DNA from: Clostridia bacterium
Lineage (GTDB): Bacteria; Bacillota; Clostridia; TANB77; UBA1234
Assembly (NCBI GenBank): GCA_017521465.1
Contig: JAFXCN010000025.1
Location: 62,587-126,586, forward strand
Length of the DNA stretch: 64,000 nucleotides
Direction: 5' to 3'
Position numbers and translations under genes: made by a program
Part shown: positions 27,246 through 37,149 of the stretch, in pieces
Layout of the letters: the number at the start of each line of letters is the position of its first letter
How positions within the stretch are numbered: the stretch's first letter is position 1
The notes under the pieces: generated by a model
Told to the model about the DNA's origin: nothing
Seen by the model: only the letters and a program-made list of their open reading frames with translations
Databases searched by the model: none

Positions 27246-27605
27246 TTAAAATTCTAAACCTGCTTCTCTAGCAGCTTCAGCTAGTGCTTTTACTTTTCCG
27301 TGATATATGTATCCGCCTCTATCAAATACAACTACTTTGATTCCAGCTTTTACGGCTCTTTTAGCAACTAATTCTCCAACTTCTTTTGCTGCTTCTATAT
27401 TACTAGCTTTTGTTTTAACTTCTTTATCTAAAGTTGATGCAGAAACTAATGTTTTTCCTTCAACGTCATCTATGATTTGAGCATAAATTCCTTTGTTGCT
27501 TCTAAAAACGCTTAGTCTTGGACGTTCAGTTGTTCCACTTATTTTTGAACGAACTCTTACATGTCTTCTAACTCTTAAGTCATTTTTTGCCTCTTTTTTA
27601 ATCAC
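27246..27605 (-). CDS. rplR: 50S ribosomal protein L18
   Basis: 119 residues; 5S rRNA-binding protein with [18 protein letters not shown] and [27 protein letters not shown] 156-bp palindromic insertion separates it from rplF, unusually long for this operon. Confidence 0.97.
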   Translation of the reverse strand: MIKKEAKNDLRVRRHVRVRSKISGTTERPRLSVFRSNKGIYAQIIDDVEGKTLVSASTLDKEVKTKASNIEAAKEVGELVAKRAVKAGIKVVVFDRGGYIYHGKVKALAEAAREAGLEF

Positions 27606-27623
27606 TGTTTTTCTCCTTTCTGA

Positions 27624-27761
27624 TTGAGAAGTAAGATGTGAGAAATGAAAGTTTTTAACTAAAGCTTTCTTCTACTCTTATTTCGCTCCCCAATTATTTT
27701 TATGGTGTCAAGAGAATGTAGAGCTTTTTCATCTCTCACATCTCACCTTTTCACCTCTCAA
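27624..27761. repeat. Inverted-repeat insertion between rplF and rplR
   Basis: The left arm around 27624-27651 (TTGAGAAGTAAGATGTGAGAAATG) and the right arm around 27724-27761 (CATCTCTCACATCTCACCTTTTCACCTCTCAA, imperfectly complementary) bracket about 70 bp of A/T-rich sequence. Its ends touch the rplF stop codon. The arms resemble the GTGAAxAGTGAA repeats at 40976-41075 and may belong to the same class of miniature element. Confidence 0.65.
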
Positions 27762-28298
27762 TTATTTTTTACCTACTTTTCCTTCTTTTCTGATGATTCT
27801 TTCACCAGCATATTTAATACCTTTACCTTTATATGGTTCTGGTGGTCTTACCTTTCTTATTTCGGCACTTAATTGTCCAACTACTTCTTTATCGATTCCT
27901 TTAACAATTATACTTGTTTGTGATGGCACTTCAATTGTAACATCATCTCTATCTTCAAATTCTACAGGATGTGAAAATCCCATATTTAAAACTAGCTTGT
28001 TACCTTGTTTTTGAGCTCTGTAACCAACACCGTTTATTTCAAGCTCTTTTTGGAATCCTTCTGTTACACCTATAATCATATTGTTTAATAATGTTCTTGT
28101 TAATCCTTGTAAATTGTTTTGTTCAGGATTTTTTATTTCAACATTTATTACACCAGCATCTAATTTAATTATCATATCTTCATGAAGTTTTTTAGTAAGA
28201 GTTCCTTTTGTTCCTTTTACTGTTACTAAATTTCCTTCTTCGATTTTTATTTCAACTCCTGCTGGAACAGTTATAGGTTGTTTACCTATTCTAGACAT
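27762..28298 (-). CDS. rplF: 50S ribosomal protein L6
   Basis: 178 residues of two related domains, starting SRIGKQPITVP and ending with the rRNA-binding RPPEPYKGKGIKYAGE motif. It follows rpsH by 40 bases. The stop codon abuts an inverted-repeat insertion. Confidence 0.97.
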   Translation of the reverse strand: MSRIGKQPITVPAGVEIKIEEGNLVTVKGTKGTLTKKLHEDMIIKLDAGVINVEIKNPEQNNLQGLTRTLLNNMIIGVTEGFQKELEINGVGYRAQKQGNKLVLNMGFSHPVEFEDRDDVTIEVPSQTSIIVKGIDKEVVGQLSAEIRKVRPPEPYKGKGIKYAGERIIRKEGKVGKK

Positions 28299-28338
28299 CT
28301 TTTATTTCTCCTTCCTCAAATATTCAATATATTGCATA

Positions 28339-28734
28339 TTACCAAACAAATGCTAAAACTTCTCCTCCTACGCCTTCTTGTCTAGCCAATTTGTCTGTCA
28401 TTATACCTTTTGATGTAGATATTAATGCAGTACCAATTCCGCCTAACACTCTTGGTAATTCTTCTTTATTAGCATATACTCTTAATCCTGGTTTGCTTAT
28501 TCTCTTTAAACCAGTAATAGCTTTTTGTTTATTAACATATTTAAGAGTAATTCTGATAATTCCTTGTCCGTTGCCTTCTATTTCTTCAAATGACTTAATG
28601 TATCCTTCTGCTAATAATATTTCAGCAATAGTCTTTTTCATTTTTGATGATGGGATATCAACAGTTTCGTGTCTTTGTGCATTTGCATTTCTAATTCTTG
28701 TTAGCATATCTGCTATTGGATCAGTAATATTCAT
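28339..28734 (-). CDS. rpsH: 30S ribosomal protein S8
   Basis: 131 residues: [13 protein letters not shown] start and the C-terminal 16S rRNA-binding [13 protein letters not shown](Q)[12 protein letters not shown] segment. In enterobacteria S8 represses the spc operon; whether it does so here is not visible. Gap to rpsN 90 bp. Confidence 0.97.
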   Translation of the reverse strand: MNITDPIADMLTRIRNANAQRHETVDIPSSKMKKTIAEILLAEGYIKSFEEIEGNGQGIIRITLKYVNKQKAITGLKRISKPGLRVYANKEELPRVLGGIGTALISTSKGIMTDKLARQEGVGGEVLAFVW

Positions 28735-28824
28735 TTACTTACTTCTCTCCTTTCGTTCTAAATATTTGAACTTATTTCTAAATTCATTTATGTATATTGT
28801 TAAGCTATTTGCTTAACTTTGCTC

Positions 28825-29010
28825 TTACCAGCTCGCTTTTTTAACACCAGGTATTTGTCCTTTATGAGCTAATTCTCTAAAACATATTCTGCAGATACCA
28901 AATTTACGAATGTAAGCGTGTGGTCTTCCACAGATTTTACATCTATTATATTGTCTTGTGCTAAATTTAGGAGCTAGCTTTTGTTTTGCTATTAATGATT
29001 TTTTTGCCAT
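28825..29010 (-). CDS. rpsN: 30S ribosomal protein S14 type Z
   Basis: 61 residues with a complete CxxC-x12-CxxC zinc knuckle (C24, C27, C40, C43). This is the short zinc form that Gram-positive bacteria carry in the spc operon. Gap to rplE 12 bp. Confidence 0.97.
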   Translation of the reverse strand: MAKKSLIAKQKLAPKFSTRQYNRCKICGRPHAYIRKFGICRICFRELAHKGQIPGVKKASW

Positions 29011-29022
29011 GGTTCTCCTCCT

Positions 29023-29562
29023 TTATTTTGAAAATGGCATTCCAAGAAGTGTTAACAACTCTTTAGCCTCTTCATCAGTATTAGCTGTTGTTACAAATAT
29101 AATGTCCATACCTCTAACTTTATCTATTTTATCGTATTCTATTTCTGGGAATATTAATTGTTCTTTAACACCCATTGTATAGTTTCCTCTTCCATCGAAT
29201 GAATTTGGAGATAATCCTTTGAAATCTCTAACTCTTGGAAGTGCTACGCTAAATAATTTGTCTGCAAAATCATACATTTTATCAGCTCTTAAAGTTACTT
29301 TACAACCGATTTCCATTCCTTCTCTAATTTTAAATCCAGCAATTGATTTTTTTGCTTTCGTTGCGATTGGTTTTTGTCCTGTTATTATTGATAAATCTCT
29401 CATTGCAAATTCTAATGCTTTAGAGTTATCTCTTACATCACTTACACCCATGTTTATAACTATTTTTTCAAGTTTTGGTGCTTGCATTACTGATTTGTAG
29501 TTAAATTTTTTAACAAGTTCAGGAACAACTTCATTTTTATATAATTCTTGTAATCTTGTCAT
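29023..29562 (-). CDS. rplE: 50S ribosomal protein L5
   Basis: 179 residues; binds 5S rRNA and contacts P-site t[18 protein letters not shown], the [22 protein letters not shown] segment and a normal C-terminus ([20 protein letters not shown]) are present. Nineteen bases downstream of rplX. Confidence 0.97.
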   Translation of the reverse strand: MTRLQELYKNEVVPELVKKFNYKSVMQAPKLEKIVINMGVSDVRDNSKALEFAMRDLSIITGQKPIATKAKKSIAGFKIREGMEIGCKVTLRADKMYDFADKLFSVALPRVRDFKGLSPNSFDGRGNYTMGVKEQLIFPEIEYDKIDKVRGMDIIFVTTANTDEEAKELLTLLGMPFSK

Positions 29563-29581
29563 GTTAACGATTACCTCCTTT

Positions 29582-29902
29582 CTACTTTATTTCTGTTCCA
29601 CATTTAGCACATGCTCTTACCTTAGAACCATCCTTCTTAACTAGAGCTTTAGTTCTAACACCTTTTCCGCATTTGCTGCATAATGGATTTACTTTAGATG
29701 CATTAATTGCAACTTCTGTTTTTATAATTCCACCTGGTTCACCAGCTTTTTTAGGTTTAACGTGTTTTGTTCTCAAATTAACACCTTCAACAAGTACTTT
29801 GTTTTCCTTTGGAAAAGCTTCTAAAACTTTACCTTGTTTACCTTTGTCTGCACCGGCGTTAACTACTACTGTATCACCTTTTTTTACGTGTAAATTATTC
29901 AT
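29582..29902 (-). CDS. rplX: 50S ribosomal protein L24 with C-terminal CxxC pairs
   Basis: 106 residues: the KOW fold [22 protein letters not shown] at the start and [15 protein letters not shown] further on. Two CxxC pairs (C75/C78 and C98/C101) make a plausible zinc ribbon. An assembly-initiator protein of the large subunit. Confidence 0.97.
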   Translation of the reverse strand: MNNLHVKKGDTVVVNAGADKGKQGKVLEAFPKENKVLVEGVNLRTKHVKPKKAGEPGGIIKTEVAINASKVNPLCSKCGKGVRTKALVKKDGSKVRACAKCGTEIK

Positions 29903-29940
29903 CTCTATTTAACACCACCTTTTATTTTATTCTTGCTCTT

Positions 29941-30309
29941 TTATAATACTTCTGGAGCTAGAGAAAGAATTTTCATATATTCTTTATCTCTTAATTCTCT
30001 AGCAACAGGCCCAAATATACGAGTTCCTCTTGGGTTTTTATCTTCTCTTATTATAACTGCAGCGTTGTCATCAAATCTGATGTAAGAACCATCTGGTCTA
30101 CGTTTACCTTTTTTGCTTCTTACGATAACAGCTTTAACAACGTCACCTTTTTTAACCATTCCTCCTGGTGCAGCGCTTTTTACTGAAGCTACTATAACAT
30201 CACCGATGTTAGCAGTCTTTCTAAAAGATCCACCTAGGCATCTGATACACATTAACTCTTTAGCACCAGTGTTATCTGCTACTCTTAGTATTGATTGTTG
30301 TTGTATCAT
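29941..30309 (-). CDS. rplN: 50S ribosomal protein L14
   Basis: 122 residues, [20 protein letters not shown] start and the [18 protein letters not shown] segment; forms the subunit interface with L19. A 197-bp gap with a long palindrome separates it from rpsQ, where usually only a few bases occur. Confidence 0.97.
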   Translation of the reverse strand: MIQQQSILRVADNTGAKELMCIRCLGGSFRKTANIGDVIVASVKSAAPGGMVKKGDVVKAVIVRSKKGKRRPDGSYIRFDDNAAVIIREDKNPRGTRIFGPVARELRDKEYMKILSLAPEVL

Positions 30310-30359
30310 GTCATTTTCTCCTTCCTAATAATTTGTGTTTACAAATTTTATCATCTCTA

Positions 30360-30480
30360 ATTCGTATCAAAATTAGTATATTGCAAGGCATTTGAATTGT
30401 GAGGCGCGGAGGCGTACGATGGTACGTTGAGCACCGAAGCAATTCAAATAACGCAGCAAGATGCTGATTTTCATACGAAT
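30360..30480. repeat. Long imperfect palindrome inserted between rpsQ and rplN
   Basis: The outer arms ATTCGTATCAAAATTAG / CTGATTTTCATACGAAT, the middle arms CATTTGAATTG / CAATTCAAATA and an inner CGTAC-GATG-GTACG fold into one hairpin over 121 bp. It is markedly more G+C-rich in the centre (GAGGCGCGGAGGCG) than the surroundings. It contains no credible gene and must be transcribed as part of the S10-spc mRNA. Confidence 0.8.
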
Positions 30481-30506
30481 GTCTCCCGATTTTCATTTGG
30501 TTATGA

Positions 30507-30764
30507 TTATTTAGCTTTTTCTGTAATCTCAACAACTCTCCATCTCTTATCTTTAGATAATGGTCTTGTTTCCATTACTTTAACTGTATCGCCAATTCCA
30601 CATTCATTGTTTTCATCATGAGCTTTTAATTTAAATGTTCTTTTCATGATTTTTCCATATAGTGGGTGTTTGTATCCTGTTTCAACAGCAACTACAACTG
30701 TTTTGTCCATTTTGTCGCTTACAACTTTACCAACTCTAGTTTTTCTTAAATGTCTTTGTTCCAT
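30507..30764 (-). CDS. rpsQ: 30S ribosomal protein S17
   Basis: 85 residues, OB-fold 16S rRNA binder: [21 protein letters not shown] and [23 protein letters not shown]. 44 bases after rpmC; followed by the inserted palindrome. Confidence 0.97.
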   Translation of the reverse strand: MEQRHLRKTRVGKVVSDKMDKTVVVAVETGYKHPLYGKIMKRTFKLKAHDENNECGIGDTVKVMETRPLSKDKRWRVVEITEKAK

Positions 30765-30808
30765 TTCTTTTCTCCTTTCTATAGGATATTTTTGAGCTAT
30801 TTTCTAAC

Positions 30809-31015
30809 TTATTCTTCTTTTCCTAGCTCTCTTGCTCTTATTACTGTTTTAATTCTAGCAATATCTTTCTTTATATTTTTTATTCTCATCGGATTTTCTA
30901 AAGTCCCATTATTTGTAGCAAGTTGAAATCTTAATTTGAATAATTCTTGTTTTAATTCAACTAACTCTTTATTTAAATCCGATGAAGTTGATTTTCTAAT
31001 TTCACTAAGCTTCAT
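30809..31015 (-). CDS. rpmC: 50S ribosomal protein L29
   Basis: 68 residues from the ATG at 31015 ([18 protein letters not shown]), which has AAGGTGG upstream; an in-frame extension to 31051 does not match the family. A helical hairpin near the tunnel exit and docking site of SRP and trigger factor. It overlaps the end of rplP by 11 bases. Confidence 0.95.
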   Translation of the reverse strand: MKLSEIRKSTSSDLNKELVELKQELFKLRFQLATNNGTLENPMRIKNIKKDIARIKTVIRARELGKEE

Positions 31016-31445
31016 CGTTTTCACCACCTTCATTTTTATTAGCAAAAACAAATTTAGTTTTTACAGGTAATTTATGAGCAGCTAATCTTAATGCTTCTCT
31101 TGCAATTTCTTCTGGTACTCCAGCCATTTCGAATAAAATTCTTCCTGGTTTAACTACCGCTACCCAATATTCTACTGAACCTTTACCACTACCCATACGA
31201 GTTTCTGCAGGTTTCTTTGTGATTGGTTTGTCTGGGAATATTTTAATCCAAACCTTACCACCTCTTTTAATAAAACGTGTCATTGCTATTCTGGCAGCTT
31301 CGATTTGATTTGATGTAATCCATCCAGCTTCAACAGCTTCTAGACCAAATTCACCATATGCAACAGTATTTCCTCTTGTTGCTTTTCCTCTATTTCTGCC
31401 TTTCATCATTTTTCTATATTTTGTTCTTTTTGGCATTAATGGCAT
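31005..31445 (-). CDS. rplP: 50S ribosomal protein L16
   Basis: 146 residues: [23 protein letters not shown] start, [21 protein letters not shown] near the A-site finger contact. Start ATG overlaps the rpsC stop by one base (TAATG), with GGAGG inside the rpsC end. Confidence 0.97.
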   Translation of the reverse strand: MPLMPKRTKYRKMMKGRNRGKATRGNTVAYGEFGLEAVEAGWITSNQIEAARIAMTRFIKRGGKVWIKIFPDKPITKKPAETRMGSGKGSVEYWVAVVKPGRILFEMAGVPEEIAREALRLAAHKLPVKTKFVFANKNEGGENDEA

Positions 31446-32104
31446 TATTTTCTACCTCCTTCTGCTGTTTTCTTTGCAGGAAGTACTTCACCTTTATATA
31501 TCCAAACTTTTACACCTATTTTTCCATAAGTTGTGTTTGCTTCATAGAATCCATAATCTATATCAGCTCTTAAAGTTTGTAGAGGTATTGTTCCCTCTCT
31601 ATAAAATTCTGATCTAGCTATTTCAGCTCCTCCAAGTCTTCCTGAAACTTGTGTTTTTATTCCTTTTACGCCAGCTTTCATAGCTTTTGCCATACATTGT
31701 TTCATAGCTTTTCTGTACGAAATTCTTCTTTCTAATTGTCCACAGATGTTTTCTGCAACCAATTGAGCATCCATATCTGGATTTTTAACTTCTACTATAT
31801 TTACGTTAATTTCTTTTCCGAATTTTTTTGATAATTCTTCTCTTAATTTATTAACGATTTCTCCGTTCTTACCTAACGCAAGTCCTGGTTTTGCAACTAA
31901 CACATTAACTCTCATGCTATTAGCTGTTCTTTCAATTTCTACTTTTGCAATTCCTGCAACAAATAATTTTTTCTTAACGATTTCACGAATCTTATAATCT
32001 TCTACTAATTTATCTGAAAAGTCTTTTTTGTCTGCATACCATTTTGAGTCCCAATCTTTTATAATTCCCACTCTTAAACCATGTGGGTCCATTTTTTGTC
32101 CCAT
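31445..32104 (-). CDS. rpsC: 30S ribosomal protein S3
   Basis: 219 residues; mRNA-entry helicase-site protein. KH domain with [24 protein letters not shown] and the C-terminal [30 protein letters not shown] are complete. Twenty bases after rplV. Confidence 0.97.
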   Translation of the reverse strand: MGQKMDPHGLRVGIIKDWDSKWYADKKDFSDKLVEDYKIREIVKKKLFVAGIAKVEIERTANSMRVNVLVAKPGLALGKNGEIVNKLREELSKKFGKEINVNIVEVKNPDMDAQLVAENICGQLERRISYRKAMKQCMAKAMKAGVKGIKTQVSGRLGGAEIARSEFYREGTIPLQTLRADIDYGFYEANTTYGKIGVKVWIYKGEVLPAKKTAEGGRK

Positions 32105-32124
32105 GAAATAATTCCTCCTTTCTT

Positions 32125-32460
32125 CTATTCTCTCTCTTTTAATACAACTTCTATATGAGAAGTTCTTTTTCTTATTCTGTTAGCTCTTCCTTGTGTTGCT
32201 GCTCTAACTCTTTTCATTGTTGGTCCTTGGTTAGCAAAAATTTCAGCAACATACAATTTATCAGCTTTCATATCATGATTGTTTACAGCATTTGCAGCGG
32301 CTGATTTTACTAATTTTTCAACCAATGGAGATGCTGCTTTTGGTGTATATTTTAATATAGCTAATGCTTCATCAACTGATTTGCCTCTAATTAAATCTAT
32401 AACTATTTGCACTTTTCTAGCTGATATTCTAGCATATTTTAAGCTTGCTCTAGATTCCAT
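32125..32460 (-). CDS. rplV: 50S ribosomal protein L22
   Basis: 111 residues; [24 protein letters not shown] start and the tunnel hairpin [29 protein letters not shown], the usual site of macrolide-resistance changes; it looks wild-type in length. Confidence 0.97.
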   Translation of the reverse strand: MESRASLKYARISARKVQIVIDLIRGKSVDEALAILKYTPKAASPLVEKLVKSAAANAVNNHDMKADKLYVAEIFANQGPTMKRVRAATQGRANRIRKRTSHIEVVLKERE

Positions 32461-32488
32461 TTTTAGGTTTCTCCTTCCTTTTTAAATC

Positions 32489-32767
32489 TTATTTTACTTT
32501 AGATGTTTTGTCTCCTGCATGTCCTTTGAATGTTCTTGTAGGAACAAATTCTCCTAATTTATGACCTATCATTTCATCTGATATATATACTGGAACATGT
32601 TTTCTTCCGTCATGAACAGCTATTGTGTGACCTACCATTTGTGGGAATATTGTTGATGATCTAGACCATGTTTTTAATACATCTTTTTTATTTTCAGCAT
32701 TCATTTTTTCAATTCTTGCTAATAATTTCGCATCAACATAAGGTCCCTTTTTTATTGATCTTGACAT
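32489..32767 (-). CDS. rpsS: 30S ribosomal protein S19
   Basis: 92 residues from the ATG at 32767 ([16 protein letters not shown]), preceded by GGAGG; the in-frame upstream extension is not part of the family. [22 protein letters not shown] and [14 protein letters not shown] motifs present. Confidence 0.96.
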   Translation of the reverse strand: MSRSIKKGPYVDAKLLARIEKMNAENKKDVLKTWSRSSTIFPQMVGHTIAVHDGRKHVPVYISDEMIGHKLGEFVPTRTFKGHAGDKTSKVK

Positions 32768-32809
32768 GTTTTTTCCTCCTTCTTTCAAGTTTACAACTAA
32801 GCAAATTTA

Positions 32810-33643
32810 TTATTTGCTATTTCTTCTCTTTACGATAAACTTGTTGCTTGCTTTCTTCTTATTTCTTGTCTTATATCCAAGAGCTGGTTTACCCCAAGGA
32901 GTAACTGGTCCTGGTCTACCAACTGGTGATTTACCTTCACCACCACCATGAGGGTGATCGTTAGGATTCATTACAGAACCTCTAACTTCTGGTCTCTTAC
33001 CTAACCATCTGCTCTTACCTGCTTTACCAAGTTTAACATTTTCATGTTCTGTGTTTCCAACTTGACCGATAGTAGCTGTACAGTTAACACTTACTAATCT
33101 CATTTCTCCAGAAGGTAGTCTTACGTGTGCATATTTTCCTTCTTTAGCCATAAGTTGCGCACTGTTTCCAGCACTTCTAACCATTTGAGCACCTTTACCT
33201 GGTTTTAATTCGATACAATGAATTAATGTACCAACTGGGATGCTTGATATTGGTAAATTGTTACCTGGTTTAATGTCTGCGTTTGGTCCAGACATTATAA
33301 CGTCATTTACTTTTAATCCGATTGGTGCTAAGATATATGCTTTTTCTCCATCTTCATATTGAATTAAAGCTATATTTGCACTTCTGTTTGGATCATATTC
33401 TATAGCAATTACAGTTGCTTTTACATCAACTTTCTTTCTCTTAAAGTCGATTATTCTATATTTTCTTCTTGAACCACCACCATGATGTCTAACTGTTATT
33501 TTACCATATGAGTTTCTACCAGCGTTTTTCTTTAATACTGTTACTAAAGATTTTTCTGGAGTTGACTTTGTAATCTCATCGTTAGTTAAAACAGTCATAC
33601 CTCTTCTTGATGGAGTTGTAGCTTTATATTGTTTAATACCCAT
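32810..33643 (-). CDS. rplB: 50S ribosomal protein L2
   Basis: 277 residues; needed for subunit association and peptidyl transfer. [24 protein letters not shown] and the C-terminal [21 protein letters not shown] loop, with its functionally important histidine, are intact. Confidence 0.97.
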   Translation of the reverse strand: MGIKQYKATTPSRRGMTVLTNDEITKSTPEKSLVTVLKKNAGRNSYGKITVRHHGGGSRRKYRIIDFKRKKVDVKATVIAIEYDPNRSANIALIQYEDGEKAYILAPIGLKVNDVIMSGPNADIKPGNNLPISSIPVGTLIHCIELKPGKGAQMVRSAGNSAQLMAKEGKYAHVRLPSGEMRLVSVNCTATIGQVGNTEHENVKLGKAGKSRWLGKRPEVRGSVMNPNDHPHGGGEGKSPVGRPGPVTPWGKPALGYKTRNKKKASNKFIVKRRNSK

Positions 33644-33730
33644 TTTATTTTTTCACTCCTTAATATTTGAGAATTTATTTTATCAGGTTACTCCGCTCTC
33701 ACTACGAAAGCAACCTATAATTATTAATTA

Positions 33731-34075
33731 TTAAACATTCATTTCTTCTATTGAAGTTTTGAATTTTTTGCTTGATGTAGCTTCTATTCCGCCTTTTTTT
33801 AAGAATTTCTTTTCTGTTGGATTTGTATCTATTGTAACAACAGCTTTTTTCCAATCTGAAGTTTTACCATCTTGGTAACCTCTTCTTCTTGTTTTACCAG
33901 TCATATTCATAGTTGCTACATCTTTTACTTTTACTTCAAATAATTTTTCAACAGCATTTTTGATATCTATTTTTGTTGCTTTTTTATTAACTTCGAATGT
34001 GTACTTTCCTTGTGTTTGTGCCATTATACTTTTTTCAGTAATAATTGGTCTAATTATGATATCCTCTGCAACCAT
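33731..34075 (-). CDS. rplW: 50S ribosomal protein L23
   Basis: 114 residues, EDIIIRPIITEKSIM start and KTRRRGYQDGKTSDWKKAVVTI. Tunnel-exit docking protein. Its ATG overlaps the rplD stop by one base. The C-terminal 15 residues (KGGIEATSSKKFKTSIEEM) extend slightly beyond the usual end. Confidence 0.96.
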   Translation of the reverse strand: MVAEDIIIRPIITEKSIMAQTQGKYTFEVNKKATKIDIKNAVEKLFEVKVKDVATMNMTGKTRRRGYQDGKTSDWKKAVVTIDTNPTEKKFLKKGGIEATSSKKFKTSIEEMNV

Positions 34076-34695
34076 TATGCGTACACCTCCTCTATTTTTT
34101 CTACTGCTTCTTTAGTAACAATAAGTGTTTCATATTTTAATAAGTCATATGTATTTATTGTATTTACAGATGCAGTTTTTACATTAGGGATGTTTCTAGC
34201 TGATGCTTGAACATTAACATCCTTATCTAATATAACGATTAAAGCTTTTTCAGCTTTTAAGTTTTCTAAAACTTTAGCCATTGCTTTAGTTTTGATTGCT
34301 TCAAGTTTTAATTCGTCTAATACGATAATTTGATTTTCTAAAACTTTTGAAGAAAGAGCTGACTTTAATGCAAGTCTTCTAACTTTCTTATTTAATGTAT
34401 ATTTGTAAGATCTTGGTTTTGGTCCTAAAGCTATACCACCTTTAATCCATTGTGGAGCTCTAATACTACCTTGTCTTGCTCTACCAGTACCTTTTTGTTT
34501 CCAAGGTTTTCTACCACCACCACGTACTTCACTACGTGTTTTTGTAGATTGTGTTCCTTGTCTTTGGTTAGCTAAGTAGTTAACTACAACTTCATGCATA
34601 ACGTCTTCATTTACTTCAACAGCAAATACGCTTTCTGCAAGTTCAATATCGCCAACCTTTTTTCCTTCCATATTTAATAAATCTACTTTAGGCAT
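34075..34695 (-). CDS. rplD: 50S ribosomal protein L4
   Basis: 206 residues; tunnel-lining protein with the extended loop [37 protein letters not shown] (in pieces). In enterobacteria L4 represses the S10 operon; a structured leader upstream of rpsJ makes some form of autoregulation possible here. Confidence 0.97.
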   Translation of the reverse strand: MPKVDLLNMEGKKVGDIELAESVFAVEVNEDVMHEVVVNYLANQRQGTQSTKTRSEVRGGGRKPWKQKGTGRARQGSIRAPQWIKGGIALGPKPRSYKYTLNKKVRRLALKSALSSKVLENQIIVLDELKLEAIKTKAMAKVLENLKAEKALIVILDKDVNVQASARNIPNVKTASVNTINTYDLLKYETLIVTKEAVEKIEEVYA

Positions 34696-34715
34696 TTTAC
34701 GTTTCCTCCTTCCTA

Positions 34716-35351
34716 TTATTTAGCGCTTCTAGCTGTATTTTTGATTCTTACTAAAGAGTTTTTGCGTCCTGGAACAGAACCTTTAATTAATATTACGTTC
34801 TTATCCATATCTACTCTTACTACTTCTAAGTTTTGAACAGTAATTGTGTCCTTACCTGTATGTCCTGGTAATTTCTTACCTGGGAATACTCTTCCTGGTG
34901 AAGATGTAGGACCCATTGAACCTGGTCTTCTATGATACATAGAACCATGTCCTTTTGGTCCAATGTGTTGTCCATGTCTCTTAATAACACCTTGGAATCC
35001 TTTTCCTTTTGAGATTCCTTGTACATCTACTAATTCACCAGCTGCAAAAATATCAGCTTTTAGTTCGTCACCAACATTAATAGATTCGATGTCATCTAAT
35101 CTTAATTCTCTTATATATTTTTTATAAGCTAATTTTAATTTGTCGAATTGACCTTTTTCTGCTTTGTTTAAATGTTTTTCTTTTACTTCGCCTGTTGCAA
35201 CTTGAATTGCATTGTAACCATCAGTTTCAACTGTTTTCTTTCTAATTACTACGCAAGGTTCAACTTCAACAACTGTTACTGGAATTACTAAACCTTCTTC
35301 TGTGAAAATTTGAGTCATTCCTAATTTTTTACCATAAATTCCTTTTTTCAT
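34716..35351 (-). CDS. rplC: 50S ribosomal protein L3
   Basis: 211 residues: [19 protein letters not shown] start and the peptidyl-transferase-reaching loop [31 protein letters not shown] (in pieces). 55 bases after rpsJ with AGGAGG before the ATG. Confidence 0.97.
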   Translation of the reverse strand: MKKGIYGKKLGMTQIFTEEGLVIPVTVVEVEPCVVIRKKTVETDGYNAIQVATGEVKEKHLNKAEKGQFDKLKLAYKKYIRELRLDDIESINVGDELKADIFAAGELVDVQGISKGKGFQGVIKRHGQHIGPKGHGSMYHRRPGSMGPTSSPGRVFPGKKLPGHTGKDTITVQNLEVVRVDMDKNVILIKGSVPGRKNSLVRIKNTARSAK

Positions 35352-35406
35352 TTTTATACCTCCTTGGTTATTGGTTCATCATGATGAACATGACCATTCG
35401 TAATTA

Positions 35407-35745
35407 TTATTTGTTAACTTTCATTTCTGCTTCTACACCAGCTGGTAGCTCTATTTTCATTAAAGCTTCTGCTGTTTTTGATGTTGGATAAAGAATATCA
35501 ATCACTCTTTTATGCGTTCTCATTTCAAATTGCTCTCTTGAGTCTTTGTACTTATGAGGTGATCTCAATATTGTGATTACTTCTTTTTTAGTAGGTAGTG
35601 GAATTGGACCTGAAACTTGTGCTCCAGTTCTTTTAGCAGTATCTACTATTTTTTGAGCAGACTGATCTAAAATAACATGGTCGAAAGCTTTCAATCTAAT
35701 TCTGATTTTTTCCTTTCCTACTTCTGTCGTTTTTGTTTTTGGCAT
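35407..35745 (-). CDS. rpsJ: 30S ribosomal protein S10
   Basis: 112 residues; first gene of the superoperon and NusB partner in antitermination. [22 protein letters not shown] and [36 protein letters not shown] (in pieces) are clear. The ATG at 35745 follows AAGGAGG. About 200 nt of structured leader separate it from its promoter. Confidence 0.97.
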   Translation of the reverse strand: MPKTKTTEVGKEKIRIRLKAFDHVILDQSAQKIVDTAKRTGAQVSGPIPLPTKKEVITILRSPHKYKDSREQFEMRTHKRVIDILYPTSKTAEALMKIELPAGVEAEMKVNK

Positions 35746-35948
35746 CGTGTTTACCTCCTTATAAAAATTCCTACCGACAAGTTATCCACGCACCCGGGTG
35801 TTTCGTTTTTACCCATATTTAAACCCAGGATTTGGCCTGGGGAAAGTGCTTTTTTACCCTTGTCGCCCGGTTTAAAATCGGACATACTCCGTGAAAGTTC
35901 CCTGCCCGTATGGCAGCCACATTCCACATCATCGCAATATCACAGCAA
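35746..35948 (-). promoter_or_regulatory. Structured 5' leader of the S10 operon
   Basis: About 200 nt between the promoter and rpsJ hold several G+C-rich stems in an AT-rich genome: GCTGCCATACGGGCAG, CCAGG/CCTGG and ACACCCGGGTG, plus distant GACAAG/CTTGTC complementarity. Such leaders in other bacteria bind a ribosomal protein. No terminator is obvious inside it, so control would be at translation or anti-termination. Confidence 0.55.
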
Positions 35949-35953
35949 TAGAT

Positions 35954-35982
35954 ATTATAAAGCCTACGGAAGCATAATGCAA
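35954..35982 (-). promoter_or_regulatory. Promoter of the S10-spc superoperon
   Basis: TTGCAT (35982-35977), 17 bp, TATAAT (35959-35954), preceded by A/T tracts (an UP-element-like region TTTTTTCAAAAAAC) as expected of a strong ribosomal promoter. Confidence 0.88.
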
Positions 35983-36067
35983 GTGTTTTTTGAAAAAAAT
36001 TTGCATTTTTTCAAAAAACTAAAGAATATATCCTTTCACCGTAAATTCGAGTATCATGGCAAATCAG

Positions 36068-36164
36068 TGTAACGCAGTTCGTTTTCGCAGACGGCCGCTG
36101 CGCGGGCGGCGATTCGCCCTTTTCCGTCAGCGAAAAAGCTTCCTTCGGAAGCTTTAATACTCAC
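36068..36164 (+). repeat. Palindromic repeat family PR1, copy D
   Basis: TGTAACGCAGTTCG start; arms TTTTCGCAGACGG / CCGTCAGCGAAAA; second hairpin AAGCTTCCTTCGGAAGCTT. It lies between the S10 promoter and the DUF368 gene. Confidence 0.88.
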
Positions 36165-36187
36165 GGAATTTTCTACTAGACGGTATG

Positions 36188-36244
36188 AAAAATGGAGGTG
36201 CACAAAACTCGATATAAAAATCGATTTTTGTGCACCTCCATTTT
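36188..36244. terminator. Long terminator hairpin after the DUF368 gene
   Basis: AAAATGGAGGTGCACAAAA / TTTTGTGCACCTCCATTTT with an inner TCGAT...ATCGA. The stem sequence resembles the hairpin near 24778-24813, so it may be a repeated element used as a terminator. Confidence 0.75.
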
Positions 36245-36254
36245 ACACACCTTT

Positions 36255-37109
36255 TTACATTTTAGATAGTCTATCTGCAACTACATATCCTATCGCAAAT
36301 GTGATTATACTTATTATTATTGATAGTGCTGTTATACTCGCAGTAGAGACTCCTATTAAAATTGCAAATGGAGAAGCTACTATTAATCCTATTATTCCCC
36401 ACATTGTTGTATTTGGATATCTCTTTAAAAAGAATCCAATAAGTTTAGCCATTACAAATATTCCTATTACTACCCCTACTCCATACGGAATTAATATTCC
36501 TGCATTTAACAAAACTCCATTTATATCAAATTTTACCAATGCTGTTACAATACCACTTATGGCATTATTCAAATATTCATAATATCCAAATAACATCAAA
36601 AGCATTGACCCACTTACGCCTGGTACTACCATAGCTCCAGCCGAAAGCATTCCCATAAATACCAAAACTATTATACTAAGCAGATTGAAACCTGTTAATG
36701 GTTCTACCCCTAATGAACCTGCATATATCGCTGGCACAATTATTACTAAAAGCAATAGTAAAAACGATACACCATGTGTAATTTTAAATTTTTCATTTTC
36801 AACTCTTTTTAGTATTGGTGATAAACCACCTAATATTAATCCTATAAATAATGCTATTGTTGGAAGTTCATATTCTGTTAATAAAAATTCCATAATATAA
36901 CTTAGTCCTATTATGCCAACAGCAATACCGATACCATACGGAAATAGTATTTTTATGCTATTTTTAAAATCTTTCATCAAATTATTAACAGCACCTATTA
37001 TTTTATCATATATCCCCATAGAAACTGCCATAGTTCCGCCGCTAACTCCTGGAATCATATTTGCAATACCAATAAACAATCCCCTTATAATGTCTTTTAT
37101 TTTATTCAT
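36255..37109 (-). CDS. DUF368 polyprenyl-phosphate transporter
   Basis: 284 residues, about eight transmembrane helices. The fold is an internal repeat: GIANMIPGVSGGTM at 14-27 and VVPGVSGSML near 155 are the paired family signatures. DUF368 proteins (PopT type) recycle undecaprenyl phosphate across the membrane for peptidoglycan and teichoic acid synthesis. The gene lies 40 bases downstream of rnj and ends in a strong hairpin. Confidence 0.88.
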   Translation of the reverse strand: MNKIKDIIRGLFIGIANMIPGVSGGTMAVSMGIYDKIIGAVNNLMKDFKNSIKILFPYGIGIAVGIIGLSYIMEFLLTEYELPTIALFIGLILGGLSPILKRVENEKFKITHGVSFLLLLLVIIVPAIYAGSLGVEPLTGFNLLSIIVLVFMGMLSAGAMVVPGVSGSMLLMLFGYYEYLNNAISGIVTALVKFDINGVLLNAGILIPYGVGVVIGIFVMAKLIGFFLKRYPNTTMWGIIGLIVASPFAILIGVSTASITALSIIISIITFAIGYVVADRLSKM

Positions 37110-37149
37110 TTTAATTCTCCTCTATTATTTCTACTATATTATATTGTAA

